Part shown: piece by piece, positions 56,803 to 64,000 of the stretch
Numbering within the stretch: position 1 is the first letter of the stretch
Layout of the letters: each line of letters opens with the position of its first letter
Source of the DNA: Firmicutes bacterium UBA5201
GTDB taxonomy: Bacteria; Bacillota; Clostridia; Peptostreptococcales; Acidaminobacteraceae
Length of the DNA stretch: 64,000 nucleotides
NCBI GenBank assembly: GCA_002412775.1
Contig: DHVT01000010.1
Location: forward strand, 10,992 to 74,991
Reading direction: 5' to 3'
Program-made: the position numbers and the translations under genes
Notes under the pieces: model-generated
The model's database searches: none
The model's input: the letters and a program-made list of their open reading frames with translations, nothing else
Told to the model about the DNA's origin: nothing

Positions 56803-57690
56803 CTAAGCTCCCTCTGATGTGTTTTCAGTCTTGAAGACTCTATTGATGACCAAGATTGCAATCAGACACTCGAGAACGAGTATTGTTGCGGCGGCAAGTC
56901 CATATCCGAATTCCCCACTTCTAAAAGCGGATGAGTACATCATATATGTGAGCGTGTAGGTTGAATTGCCTGGACCACCGCTGGTCATGATGAACATTTC
57001 AGTAAAGGCTTTGATTCCACCTGTGACTGATATCAAAAGACAAAACTTATAGGTCTCTGCCAACAATGGCATAGTAATTTTCATATGTGCTTGAACAGGT
57101 GACGCCCCATCAATTTGTGCCGCTTCATAGTATGAGGTCGGTATGGATTTGATACCTGCCAGTATAAGGGCAAATTGGTATCCCATCCATTGCCATGCAT
57201 TGACGACCGCTATCGCAAATATCGCTTTGTTTCGATCGGAAAGCCAGTTTTGACGATAACTTGACCCTATGAGTTCAAAAAACTTATTGAGGAGTCCAGT
57301 GTCCGCATTGTAGATTGAAAGCCACAATTGACTAACGACTGTTACTGAAAGCACAACGGGAATAAAATATACGATTCTGAATACATTGCGTCCCCTGAGT
57401 TTGACACTTGAAACAGCAAGAGCCAAAATAGTTGCAACAGATATCTGAAACACAGTAATAATCGCAGCAAAAATGAATCCATTTTTGTTACTTAGATAAA
57501 ATAACTTGTCATCGAAAAGTCTCAAGTAATTGTCTAAACCAATAAAGGTTCCAGCAGACAAGCCATTCCATTTAAATAAACTTTTATAGAACACCTGTAA
57601 AATCGGATAGAAAACCATTACGCTAAACAATGATAATGCGGGTAAAGTAAAGACTGCAATCGCCAACTTATTTCCATAATATTTTTTCAC
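56803..57690 (-). CDS. Carbohydrate ABC transporter permease, MalF type
   Basis: The start is GTG 57690 (AAAGGA 7 bases upstream), giving 295 aa. Six membrane segments and the EAA loop SYYEAAQIDGASPVQAHMKITMPLLAE. With the MalG-type protein it forms the channel of the alpha-galactoside importer. No ATPase gene is in the cluster, so a shared MsmK-type ATPase encoded elsewhere is likely. Confidence 0.93.
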   Translation of the reverse strand: MKKYYGNKLAIAVFTLPALSLFSVMVFYPILQVFYKSLFKWNGLSAGTFIGLDNYLRLFDDKLFYLSNKNGFIFAAIITVFQISVATILALAVSSVKLRGRNVFRIVYFIPVVLSVTVVSQLWLSIYNADTGLLNKFFELIGSSYRQNWLSDRNKAIFAIAVVNAWQWMGYQFALILAGIKSIPTSYYEAAQIDGASPVQAHMKITMPLLAETYKFCLLISVTGGIKAFTEMFIMTSGGPGNSTYTLTYMMYSSAFRSGEFGYGLAAATILVLECLIAILVINRVFKTENTSEGA

Positions 57691-57733
57691 AATCAAGTCC
57701 TTTCTGAGATGAGTGCCTCAGGTTTCAGTGGAT

Positions 57734-57763
57734 AAAAAGGGGAGCCACGCATGCGCGGCTCCC
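57734..57763 (-). terminator. Partial terminator between binding protein and permease genes
   Basis: An 11-bp stem GGGAGCCGCGC/GCGTGGCTCCC is followed by TTTTT on the minus strand. In such operons this raises the level of the binding protein over the permeases. Confidence 0.75.
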
Positions 57764-57787
57764 TTGTCAAGCGCTTATGAGAATTTG

Positions 57788-59128
57788 CTATTGATTCATT
57801 CTTTCGATGACCTTGTCGAGCTCTTCAACAAACTCAGCAGGTGTATAATCTTTCGTCATCAAGAACTGTGATTGATCTTCAATGGCAACTTTGAATAAAG
57901 GATTCGATAGGCCCCAAGCGAATTTTGTCGTTGATGTGATGTTGCCCATTTCTGTGTCCAATTTTTGCATCATCGTAGGAAATGGAGTCTCTGGCTCTAT
58001 GCTTTCATCCACTTTAACCGCCAAAATAGGGTTTCCACGATACATATATTTCGCTTCGCAATATTTTTCAGATAGATATGCCGCTATTTCAGCAGCCAGT
58101 TCTTTGTGCTTGGAATTTGGATTCACGGCATAGCCACCTGGGGCTCCCCCGCCGCTAAGTGCATATTTGTTGTTTTCATATCCTGGCATTACAGGGTACC
58201 ACATCCAATCCGCATTATCTCCAAGTTTTTCTGCAGAACCCGCTATTTCCCATTGTCCATTGAGGAACATTGCCGCTTTACCTTCATAGAAAAGTGCAGC
58301 TGCTTGGTCATAGTTTGTGTTGGTGGCACCTTCTGCAAACATACCTGCATTAACCAGTTCATTTAATGTTTCCGCTGCTTTTGTAAATGCTTCTTCAGAG
58401 GCTTTGCTATCGCCAGAATCCAGTTTTGTGATTCCTGCTGGGTCGAAACGGGTTGCAAAGACATCATACATTGCTGTTGTAATCCATTTCTCTTTAGCGA
58501 AAATTGACATTGGAACGATTTTGTTGGCTTTGAATATTTCAATTGCAGTCAATAATTCTTCGTAAGTTTCAGGAACCTTTACATCGAACTGCTCGAATAA
58601 TGCTTTATTGTAATACCACAACACAAGTTCATTTCCGGCATAAGGGAATGCGTAAATGTGTCCATCTTCATTATAAATGATGTTTTCGGCACTTGGATGT
58701 GCTCGATCCAAAAATCCGGTGCTTTTGGCTGCTTCATCCAGAATCATGATGTTGCCTGATTCCTTGAAAGTTTCGATTTGAGAAAGACCTACTTGGAATA
58801 TGTCTGGTAAGTTGCCTGTAGCTGCATAAGTCTGAAGTTTTTGTCCATCATCTTGAGCTTGAATATCCAGTTCGAGAGTGACATGTGGATAGTCGATGGC
58901 AAGTTGCTCGATGGCATAATCATATGGCACTTTAGTATCATCATCTGAGTATTGTGCATAGATTCTGAGTGTTACAGGTTCATTTTCGACTACCGGTTCT
59001 GCAGCCGGTTCGGATACAACCGGAGTTTCAACTGGAGCAACTGGAGTTTCAGTTTCAGTTTTGGCGCAACCTGCAAGCATGCCTATAAGCAGCATGAAAA
59101 CGAGTAACAAACTGGTTATTTTTTTCAT
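57788..59128 (-). CDS. Sugar-binding lipoprotein of the alpha-galactoside importer
   Basis: The 446 aa protein has a lipoprotein signal (LLLVFMLLIGMLAGC) and an SBP_bac_1 fold: TLRIYAQYSDDDTKVPYDYAIEQLA, PDIFQVG, YAFPYAGNELVLWYYNKALFEQFDVKVPETYEELL and AMFLNGQWEI. These are typical of oligosaccharide-binding proteins. GGGGGAAAG precedes ATG. It is the first gene of the four-gene transport unit with galactosidase. Confidence 0.93.
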   Translation of the reverse strand: MKKITSLLLVFMLLIGMLAGCAKTETETPVAPVETPVVSEPAAEPVVENEPVTLRIYAQYSDDDTKVPYDYAIEQLAIDYPHVTLELDIQAQDDGQKLQTYAATGNLPDIFQVGLSQIETFKESGNIMILDEAAKSTGFLDRAHPSAENIIYNEDGHIYAFPYAGNELVLWYYNKALFEQFDVKVPETYEELLTAIEIFKANKIVPMSIFAKEKWITTAMYDVFATRFDPAGITKLDSGDSKASEEAFTKAAETLNELVNAGMFAEGATNTNYDQAAALFYEGKAAMFLNGQWEIAGSAEKLGDNADWMWYPVMPGYENNKYALSGGGAPGGYAVNPNSKHKELAAEIAAYLSEKYCEAKYMYRGNPILAVKVDESIEPETPFPTMMQKLDTEMGNITSTTKFAWGLSNPLFKVAIEDQSQFLMTKDYTPAEFVEELDKVIERMNQ

Positions 59129-59179
59129 TTTCTTTCCCCCTATAAAATCTTATGGGACTCATTTTGTCTTCCCGATTCA

Positions 59180-59208
59180 AGTATATGTTTTTACATTTGT
59201 AAATTAAA
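59180..59208 (-). promoter_or_regulatory. Promoter of the alpha-galactoside operon with a palindrome in the spacer
   Basis: On the minus strand a weak -35 TTTAAT (59203-59208), 17 bases, and -10 TATACT (59180-59185). TTTACA-TT-TGTAAA (59190-59203) lies in the spacer and may bind a regulator. Confidence 0.5.
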
Positions 59209-59239
59209 TGTAATATTCAAAATGAATTTGTACTTTTCA

Positions 59240-59275
59240 AAAAAAACGAGTATCATGTATGGTTATTGATACTCG
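59240..59275 (-). terminator. Terminator of the two-component operon
   Basis: CGAGTATCA (59247-59255) pairs with TGATACTCG (59267-59275), followed by T8 on the minus strand. The stem includes the last codons of the regulator gene. Confidence 0.85.
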
Positions 59276-60840
59276 CTTGGTGAAACTCCAAAATGATTTT
59301 TGAAACACTTGCTGAAATAACCTGGATCACTGTATCCCACCATTTCCGATATGGCGGAAAGTTTATAACGCCCTTCGACCACCAGCTGACTTGCCTGATC
59401 CATGCGCACTTTGCTGAGATATTCAGAGATGGTCATTCCCATTTCATCCTTGAACATTTTTCGAAGATACGTCTGGTTGACCAATAGTTTTTTTGAAAGG
59501 TCGTTCATATTGAACTCCGGTTTCGAATAGTTTTCATCGATGCATTGCTTGGCATCCCTTGCAATTTGGCTGGCTCTGGTTTCCCTGTGTGCCATCAGGT
59601 ACTTGAATGCGCGGGAGTATGACATTTTAATGAACCTTCTTTGTTCCTCGTCACTCCCATGATTTAAAACTGCATAAGGTTGAAAATGATCTGGAAAGAC
59701 ATCTGATATATTTTTGCCAGCCTTCACAAGGTATGAAAGCAATAGACTGATGAGTCCCATGTTGTTCATGCGCTTATATTCTGGAGAAAATCGCTTTGTA
59801 TCCGCTTCTTTGAATACCGTTTCAATGACTTCTATGGTATGGTCAGCGTTGAGCTGATGCAAATGATTCAGTATGATTTCGTTGATTTCAGCCGAATAGA
59901 AACCATATGTTTTCTCTTCCTGTGAAATCGCATCATACCATATTGCTTTGTTGCCACTGTCTTTAAATCGATGGGAGAGCGCGTTGACCGATTCGAGATA
60001 GGACCTTCTAATGCCACCAAGGCCGCTGTAAACACCTCCGATTCCAATGGTCACATTCATTGACAATCGCTCTCTGATGAAACCTATAAAATGATCGAGC
60101 TCCTCCCTATCCAGTGAATAATGCTCTTTGTCATCGAGCACATTGATAAAAAGTACCCGACTTTCATAATCCGTAAAAAAATACTCAGTACCTTCCGATT
60201 GCATATAATCTTTGTACAGATCTCCGATGACGCTTTTCCAGTTCATCGCCTTCTCCGATACATGCATGCTTTTCTCTTCCTGTTCGATCTCAAGTGCAGT
60301 GACATAGAAGTGGTGGTGCGGCTTAAGATCAAGTCCATTGTCCATCAGTCCGACCGGTAAAGATTCATCCATTTCTTTGGCATAGATGAGCTGTCTCAAT
60401 AAACGTTCACGGTTCAGATACTGTTCATCTTTTTTGTCTTGCTTCATTTCAATGGCTTTGTTGATGTTGTCCTGAAGACTGAGTAGAGTCAAAATCAGTT
60501 CTTCCTTTTCAAATGGTTTTACGATATAATCCACTACGCCAAGTTTAATAGCTTTTCTCGCATACTCAAATTCACTGTTTCCGGTGATCAGAACAACTGC
60601 GATTTCTGGATTGAGCTCCTGCAATTTTTCCGTAAGTGTCAAACCGTTCATGTATGGCATTTGAATATCTGAAAGAACGATATCCGGTTGAAAAATGATT
60701 GCTTTCTCATAGGCCTCTTCGCCATTTTTCGCTTCACAGCAAAGCTCGAATCCGTATGCGCCCCAATCGATTGCGGTTCTTAAATACTCGAGAAAGATGG
60801 GCATGTCATCCACTATCATGATTTTAATCATATTGTCCAT
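59263..60840 (-). CDS. YesN-type response regulator with AraC DNA-binding domain
   Basis: The 525 aa protein has a receiver (IMIVDDMPIFLEYL, phospho-Asp in PDIVLSDIQMPYMNG, KPFEKEEL), a long middle part, and a C-terminal AraC double helix-turn-helix (NMNDLSKKLLVNQTYLRKMFKDE, then AISEMVGYSDPGYFSKCFKNHFGVSPSEY). It overlaps the sensor gene by 17 bases. The likely target is the adjacent alpha-galactoside operon. Confidence 0.93.
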   Translation of the reverse strand: MDNMIKIMIVDDMPIFLEYLRTAIDWGAYGFELCCEAKNGEEAYEKAIIFQPDIVLSDIQMPYMNGLTLTEKLQELNPEIAVVLITGNSEFEYARKAIKLGVVDYIVKPFEKEELILTLLSLQDNINKAIEMKQDKKDEQYLNRERLLRQLIYAKEMDESLPVGLMDNGLDLKPHHHFYVTALEIEQEEKSMHVSEKAMNWKSVIGDLYKDYMQSEGTEYFFTDYESRVLFINVLDDKEHYSLDREELDHFIGFIRERLSMNVTIGIGGVYSGLGGIRRSYLESVNALSHRFKDSGNKAIWYDAISQEEKTYGFYSAEINEIILNHLHQLNADHTIEVIETVFKEADTKRFSPEYKRMNNMGLISLLLSYLVKAGKNISDVFPDHFQPYAVLNHGSDEEQRRFIKMSYSRAFKYLMAHRETRASQIARDAKQCIDENYSKPEFNMNDLSKKLLVNQTYLRKMFKDEMGMTISEYLSKVRMDQASQLVVEGRYKLSAISEMVGYSDPGYFSKCFKNHFGVSPSEYQ

Positions 60841-62572
60841 CCTTTGGTAGTTTTATTCTGATTTCAGTGCCCTTTCCAGCTTCACTGACAATATAAACTC
60901 CATATTCCTGTCCAAAGAAAAGCTTCATTCTATGGCTCACATTTTTAATTCCAAAGCTTCTAATAGTTTGGTGATCGTTTGGGTCACCAAGCACTTGGTT
61001 GAGCCTATTCCTATATTCCTCTGACATGCCAACACCATTGTCAGCAACTATGATTTCATAAGTGTTCTCTTTTATCTCATCATAAATACGAATCATACCT
61101 GTCTCAGACAAATATTTGAAACCATGCTCAATTGCATTTTCAACAATAGGTTGAAGTGACAATTTTGGAATCATCACGGATTCCATCAACTCGGAAACTT
61201 CAATACGGTAGTCGAACACATCCGAATATCTCAACTTTTGAAGTTCAAGATAATCCAGTGTGATTTTAAGTTCATCTTTCACAGAAATCACATCGGCACC
61301 TCCTGACAGTGAATTCCTGTAATAATCGGCCAATCGCCTTGTAACCTTTTGTGCTTTTCTTTCTTGGCCGAGTTGAGACAACTTCAAAATTATATCCAGT
61401 GTGTTGTAAAGGAAATGAGGTTTGATCTGCTGTTGGATCAAAGCGAGTTCGTATTCGCGTTTTTTCTTTTCTTCCCTTTCAACGTCAAAAAGCAATTTTT
61501 TGATCTGAGCGGACATGTGGTTGAAACTCATGGCAAAAAGACCTATTTCATCATTGGTCTTCATCTTGAACCTGAAGTCGAAATTGCCTTTTGAAATTTC
61601 CTCTACACCATTTTTCAGCTTCATAATGGGATTGGTGATCAGACGGTTGAGTGCCAGAGTCATGGTTATTTCGAGTAAGATAATGGTAATGAGCATAATG
61701 ACGATCAAGAGAATAATGTTCGCAAGATCTTGTGTAAACAAGTTAAGGTCTGCTTTGCTCAAAAGTGTCCATCCAAGCTTTTCAATTTGAATTTTTGAGA
61801 TCAACATCCTTTCTCCGCCAGTGCTCAATAGGTCTGTGGTTGCGATGCTACTGAGAAATGGTGCAACTTTCACACCGCTCGCATCATCAGCAACTGTACT
61901 TATGAGTTGTTGCTGAACCGCATTATAAATTATATAATCCGGCAGTTGTCCCTTGATCAGATCAGTGAACACTTGCTCGTCAATATTCACAAACAAATAT
62001 CCTATAGTGGCACCTGTATTGATATTCCAAACTTTCTTGCCGAGTGTAAACATTTTTTGGTCAGGATCTTTTGTCAGATAATCTCTAGTGGAAAGATCGA
62101 ACCATACACTATTTCCGGTCGTCGTCATTAGAATTTCATACATTTCGGAATCCACAATTGCATTTTTCCCTTTCTGGAGCTCATAATCTGAATAGTACAG
62201 TCGACCATCTATATCGATAAATCCAATAGAATCAATTGTCTTGTAGATCAATTTCGCATAAGCGAGTTCATTGGATATGAGGTTGTAAAGTTTGATGTCG
62301 TTGCTTAACATCCCATGAAAAGCGTCACTGTTGAGAAGGCGATTGATGCTTATGGTCAAAAGTGTGGCACTGCCTTCCGCTTCAGATAGGATACTGTCAA
62401 TCCGGTCGGAAATTAGCACATTGTTATCTGACATGCTGGAAAGGCTGCGTTTGATTATAGCGCTTTCATAAAATTTCATGGAGATGCCCGCAAACAAAAT
62501 CATCGGTATGATGGCAAGAGGCAAATATAAGTATATGATTTTTCTTTTGATGGAAAGGTCTTTAAATGTCAT
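60824..62572 (-). CDS. YesM-type sensor histidine kinase
   Basis: From ATG 62572 (AGGAGG site) the 582 aa protein has a membrane segment, an outside Cache-like domain, a second membrane segment (ANIILLIVIMLITIILLEITMTL), HAMP, the His_kinase box with ALIQQQIKPHFLYNTLDIILK, and an HATPase_c domain (PIVENAIEHGFKY, VADNGVGM). It probably senses a sugar or the sugar-loaded binding protein. Confidence 0.93.
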   Translation of the reverse strand: MTFKDLSIKRKIIYLYLPLAIIPMILFAGISMKFYESAIIKRSLSSMSDNNVLISDRIDSILSEAEGSATLLTISINRLLNSDAFHGMLSNDIKLYNLISNELAYAKLIYKTIDSIGFIDIDGRLYYSDYELQKGKNAIVDSEMYEILMTTTGNSVWFDLSTRDYLTKDPDQKMFTLGKKVWNINTGATIGYLFVNIDEQVFTDLIKGQLPDYIIYNAVQQQLISTVADDASGVKVAPFLSSIATTDLLSTGGERMLISKIQIEKLGWTLLSKADLNLFTQDLANIILLIVIMLITIILLEITMTLALNRLITNPIMKLKNGVEEISKGNFDFRFKMKTNDEIGLFAMSFNHMSAQIKKLLFDVEREEKKKREYELALIQQQIKPHFLYNTLDIILKLSQLGQERKAQKVTRRLADYYRNSLSGGADVISVKDELKITLDYLELQKLRYSDVFDYRIEVSELMESVMIPKLSLQPIVENAIEHGFKYLSETGMIRIYDEIKENTYEIIVADNGVGMSEEYRNRLNQVLGDPNDHQTIRSFGIKNVSHRMKLFFGQEYGVYIVSEAGKGTEIRIKLPKDGQYD

Positions 62573-62622
62573 TTTTCCTCCTACAGAACTCATTTGATGG
62601 AAACTCATTGCCATTTATTAGA

Positions 62623-62651
62623 ATCGTACTTTAAATAGTTATGTTTATCAA
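62623..62651 (-). promoter_or_regulatory. Promoter of the YesM/YesN operon
   Basis: On the minus strand TTGATA (62646-62651), 17 bases, TACGAT (62623-62628). It begins right after the T run of a hairpin terminator. Confidence 0.55.
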
Positions 62652-62652
62652 C

Positions 62653-62678
62653 AAAAAAAAAATTTGCGTTAGCAAATT
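62653..62678 (-). terminator. Hairpin terminator upstream of the sensor operon
   Basis: AATTTGC-TAAC-GCAAATT followed by a run of about ten T on the minus strand; it ends transcripts coming from the heliorhodopsin gene. Confidence 0.7.
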
Positions 62679-62966
62679 CTTGTTTTTCAGATGTAACATA
62701 TTGAACATAGACACATCGGCTCCTGTGTTTGCTGCTAGTATAGTTTCGCTTCGCGAGAACCATACCTACGCCCAATGTTTCGTTTCACAAAACATTGCAA
62801 CCACGTCGCCCAATATTTCCGCATCGCGGAAATATTTTACCTACGCGTAATATAAGAACTTGCTTTCGCAAGCAGTTTAATTCAATTCAACTGAGGCGCT
62901 AATAAGTTTCCTTCGGAAACTTACCTACGCGTAATATAAGAACTTGCTTTCGCAAGTTCTTATATT
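62661..62966. repeat. Array of hairpin units with a conserved linker
   Basis: This is the only stretch over 300 bases without a gene. It holds at least six hairpins of different sequence: 62661-62678, 62774-62796, 62812-62836 (11-bp arms), 62859-62871, 62903-62923 (9-bp arms) and 62933-62966 (15-bp arms). They are joined by a linker of the form CCTACGC-G/C-T/C-AAT (near 62764, 62841 and 62925). A 36-bp stretch is repeated directly at 62837-62872 and 62921-62956. Three of the hairpins start with AAT and end with ATT. The last one covers the heliorhodopsin stop codon. Confidence 0.8.
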
Positions 62967-63756
62967 ATGGCTGCATAGCACCAAACAACACCAGCCAAGC
63001 CAGAATTGATTTTGCCACCAAACTTAAAGTGATATAGACTTTCTCGCCGTATATATAATTACTCCATTTACCGATTTTCTTATACTGCAGAACCATATTT
63101 ACCGGGAATGTGTTGAATGCGACGAAATAGGTTCCGACAATCGCCCATACGAACCATGGCACTTGATCGAAATTGCCATTGCCAAACATGTAAAGCAATA
63201 TGGCGATCCAAGGGCCGATTCCTGCGATTGAGCCCCAGATGAATGGTCCCCAAATGACTTTCGACTTATCTTTACCTGAATTGAGTTGCTCCATGACCAG
63301 TCCAAATAAATTCATAGTGGCGTTGACGATAAAAATAAGTGTCAACGATGCGATGTCATAGATGCCGAACAATGTCGATATCAGAACAATCATAATTGAA
63401 GAGCTGAGTGCATATTCAAACCATCTGAATTGGTTGATGCCCTTTCCAAGATCTGAATTGTATTGATCATTGAGTTTTTTAGGTAAAGAGATCAACGCAT
63501 GTGCTAAAGCCGATATCAATAGAAACGATGCGACCATGAGCCCAAAAGGCAGTTCAAAAAGTACTTTTGATGCCGACTCGAGGCTTTGTGTCTGAGGATT
63601 GAACTGCAAATAAAATTGTGTGATGCTCGGTTTGAACTCTGCGATGTTTTGAATAACCGTTGTCGCAAGAAACAACATGATCAACCCCTGAATAAAATGT
63701 AGTGCTCCCATTACCATATTGAATTTTCTTAATTTCTTTAGTGTAATCTCTTTCAT
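62965..63756 (-). CDS. Heliorhodopsin
   Basis: The 263 aa protein from ATG 63756 (AGGAGGT site) has seven membrane segments and the heliorhodopsin signature: ALHFIQG with His20, LAHAL with His86, FRWFEYALSSSIMIVLIS with the counter-ion Glu114, and in the last segment LSLVAKSILAWLVLFG with Lys249, the retinal Schiff-base lysine. The spacing of these residues follows that of the founding protein (His23, His80, Glu107, Lys241). The family binds retinal, sits inverted in the membrane and is found mainly in single-membrane bacteria and archaea; its role is not settled. No retinal synthesis gene is in the window. Confidence 0.88.
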   Translation of the reverse strand: MKEITLKKLRKFNMVMGALHFIQGLIMLFLATTVIQNIAEFKPSITQFYLQFNPQTQSLESASKVLFELPFGLMVASFLLISALAHALISLPKKLNDQYNSDLGKGINQFRWFEYALSSSIMIVLISTLFGIYDIASLTLIFIVNATMNLFGLVMEQLNSGKDKSKVIWGPFIWGSIAGIGPWIAILLYMFGNGNFDQVPWFVWAIVGTYFVAFNTFPVNMVLQYKKIGKWSNYIYGEKVYITLSLVAKSILAWLVLFGAMQP

Positions 63757-63797
63757 AAGTAACCTCCTGTACACGATTTGAAATATTATTTTACTTT

Positions 63798-63813
63798 GTA
63801 TTATCAATAATAC
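63798..63813. promoter_or_regulatory. 16-bp palindrome upstream of heliorhodopsin
   Basis: GTATTAT-CA-ATAATAC, perfect arms, 42 bases before the heliorhodopsin start codon; a possible operator. Confidence 0.4.
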
Positions 63814-63848
63814 CCATGCAAAACAAAATGTAACACGTTGCGTGATAT

Positions 63849-63998
63849 TTATTTTTCAGATGGTTCTTGTCTTTTTAACCTGAAAGCCGAGAAGTTTCCT
63901 TCCTCCGCCAGATCACTCTTTTTCTCCAACATTTCCGATTTTTCGACTGTTAGGAGTTGTACTTTGGAGGCATTGGACGGCTGAACGATTCGCCACTC
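63849..63998 (-). CDS. C-terminal end of a gene that runs off the window
   Basis: The frame is open from the right edge to a TAA at 63849-63851 and encodes 49 residues, EWRIVQPSNASKVQLLTVEK followed by a charged tail. The other two frames on this strand are closed by stops. It lies 92 bases upstream of heliorhodopsin on the same strand. Too little remains to name a family. Confidence 0.4.
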   Translation of the reverse strand, partial: EWRIVQPSNASKVQLLTVEKSEMLEKKSDLAEEGNFSAFRLKRQEPSEK

Positions 63999-64000
63999 CA

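Noticed and set aside
53736..62572. Composite transposon
   Set aside because: The flanking repeats are short hairpins and no transposase was found, so only a possible cassette is claimed.
62641..62850. Small ORF on the plus strand inside the hairpin array
   Set aside because: No ribosome site, and its codons run through the hairpins; most likely chance.
62661..62966. CRISPR array
   Set aside because: Repeats are not evenly spaced, the variable parts are themselves palindromes, and there are no cas genes.
62661..62966. Integron attC sites
   Set aside because: The GTTRRRY and RYYYAAC cores are lacking and there is no integrase or cassette ORF.

Overview
The window looks like chromosomal DNA of a low-to-moderate GC, Gram-positive, anaerobic member of the Clostridia. 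The grounds are strong AGGAGG-type ribosome sites with frequent TTG and GTG starts, tight same-strand operons with short overlaps, a diaminopimelate-type MurE, YesM/YesN-type two-component genes, a YvyF-like zinc protein from the flagellar repertoire, a 2[4Fe-4S] ferredoxin and many c-di-GMP and chemotaxis proteins. The genus cannot be read from the sequence alone. I saw no rRNA, tRNA, prophage, transposase or CRISPR array.

Layout. 1-9.7 kb: the end of a secreted beta-propeller protein, an ATP-grasp D-Ala-D-Ala-ligase-like enzyme, an operon carrying the two halves of D-glutamate cyclase (DUF1445 and DUF4392) behind a zinc protein, a GPH-type sugar symporter, a DHH phosphoesterase and a MATE exporter. 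9.8-12.8 kb: two convergent DbpA-like DEAD-box helicases. 12.9-19.7 kb: a secreted CAP-domain protein with a striking promoter, then a GGDEF-EAL / nicotinate phosphoribosyltransferase / zinc-sensing chemoreceptor operon. 19.7-25 kb: small single genes including SelO, a frameshifted acetyltransferase, a ferredoxin and a Mut7-C protein. 25.1-29 kb: a four-gene operon of two unrecognised membrane proteins and an orphan DppB/DppC permease pair. 29-33.9 kb: a Fec-type metal or metallophore ABC transporter led by a TrmO protein with an FmdE-like tail, preceded by a Crp/Fnr regulator and an NTPase. 34-38.1 kb: a GGDEF/HD-GYP sensor and a TetR-controlled hydrolase with a clear promoter and operator. 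38.2-45 kb: a murE operon, a candidate small RNA, a split chromate transporter with a low-molecular-weight phosphatase, and a radical-SAM / membrane MutS-like pair. 45-49 kb: Dus, YczE-like, DeoD and nitroreductase genes. 48.9-53.5 kb: an ABC exporter with its own two-component system, whose response regulator is cut by an in-frame stop. 53.7-62.6 kb: an alpha-galactoside uptake and breakdown cluster (GH36 enzyme, ABC importer, YesM/YesN pair). 62.6-64 kb: a hairpin-rich repeat array, a heliorhodopsin gene and the tail of one more gene.

The most unusual items are the heliorhodopsin (Lys249, Glu114, His20 and His86 all in place) and the array of covarying hairpins joined by a conserved CCTACGC linker at its 3' side. 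Parts of that array recur, once inverted and once direct, at the other end of the alpha-galactoside cluster 9 kb away. Next in interest are the TrmO-FmdE/metal transporter operon, the orphan permease operon, the split D-glutamate cyclase and the structured intergenic RNA candidate at 40.88-40.97 kb. Sensing dominates the region: two c-di-GMP proteins, one soluble chemoreceptor, two two-component pairs, a Crp/Fnr and a TetR regulator, and a photoreceptor candidate.
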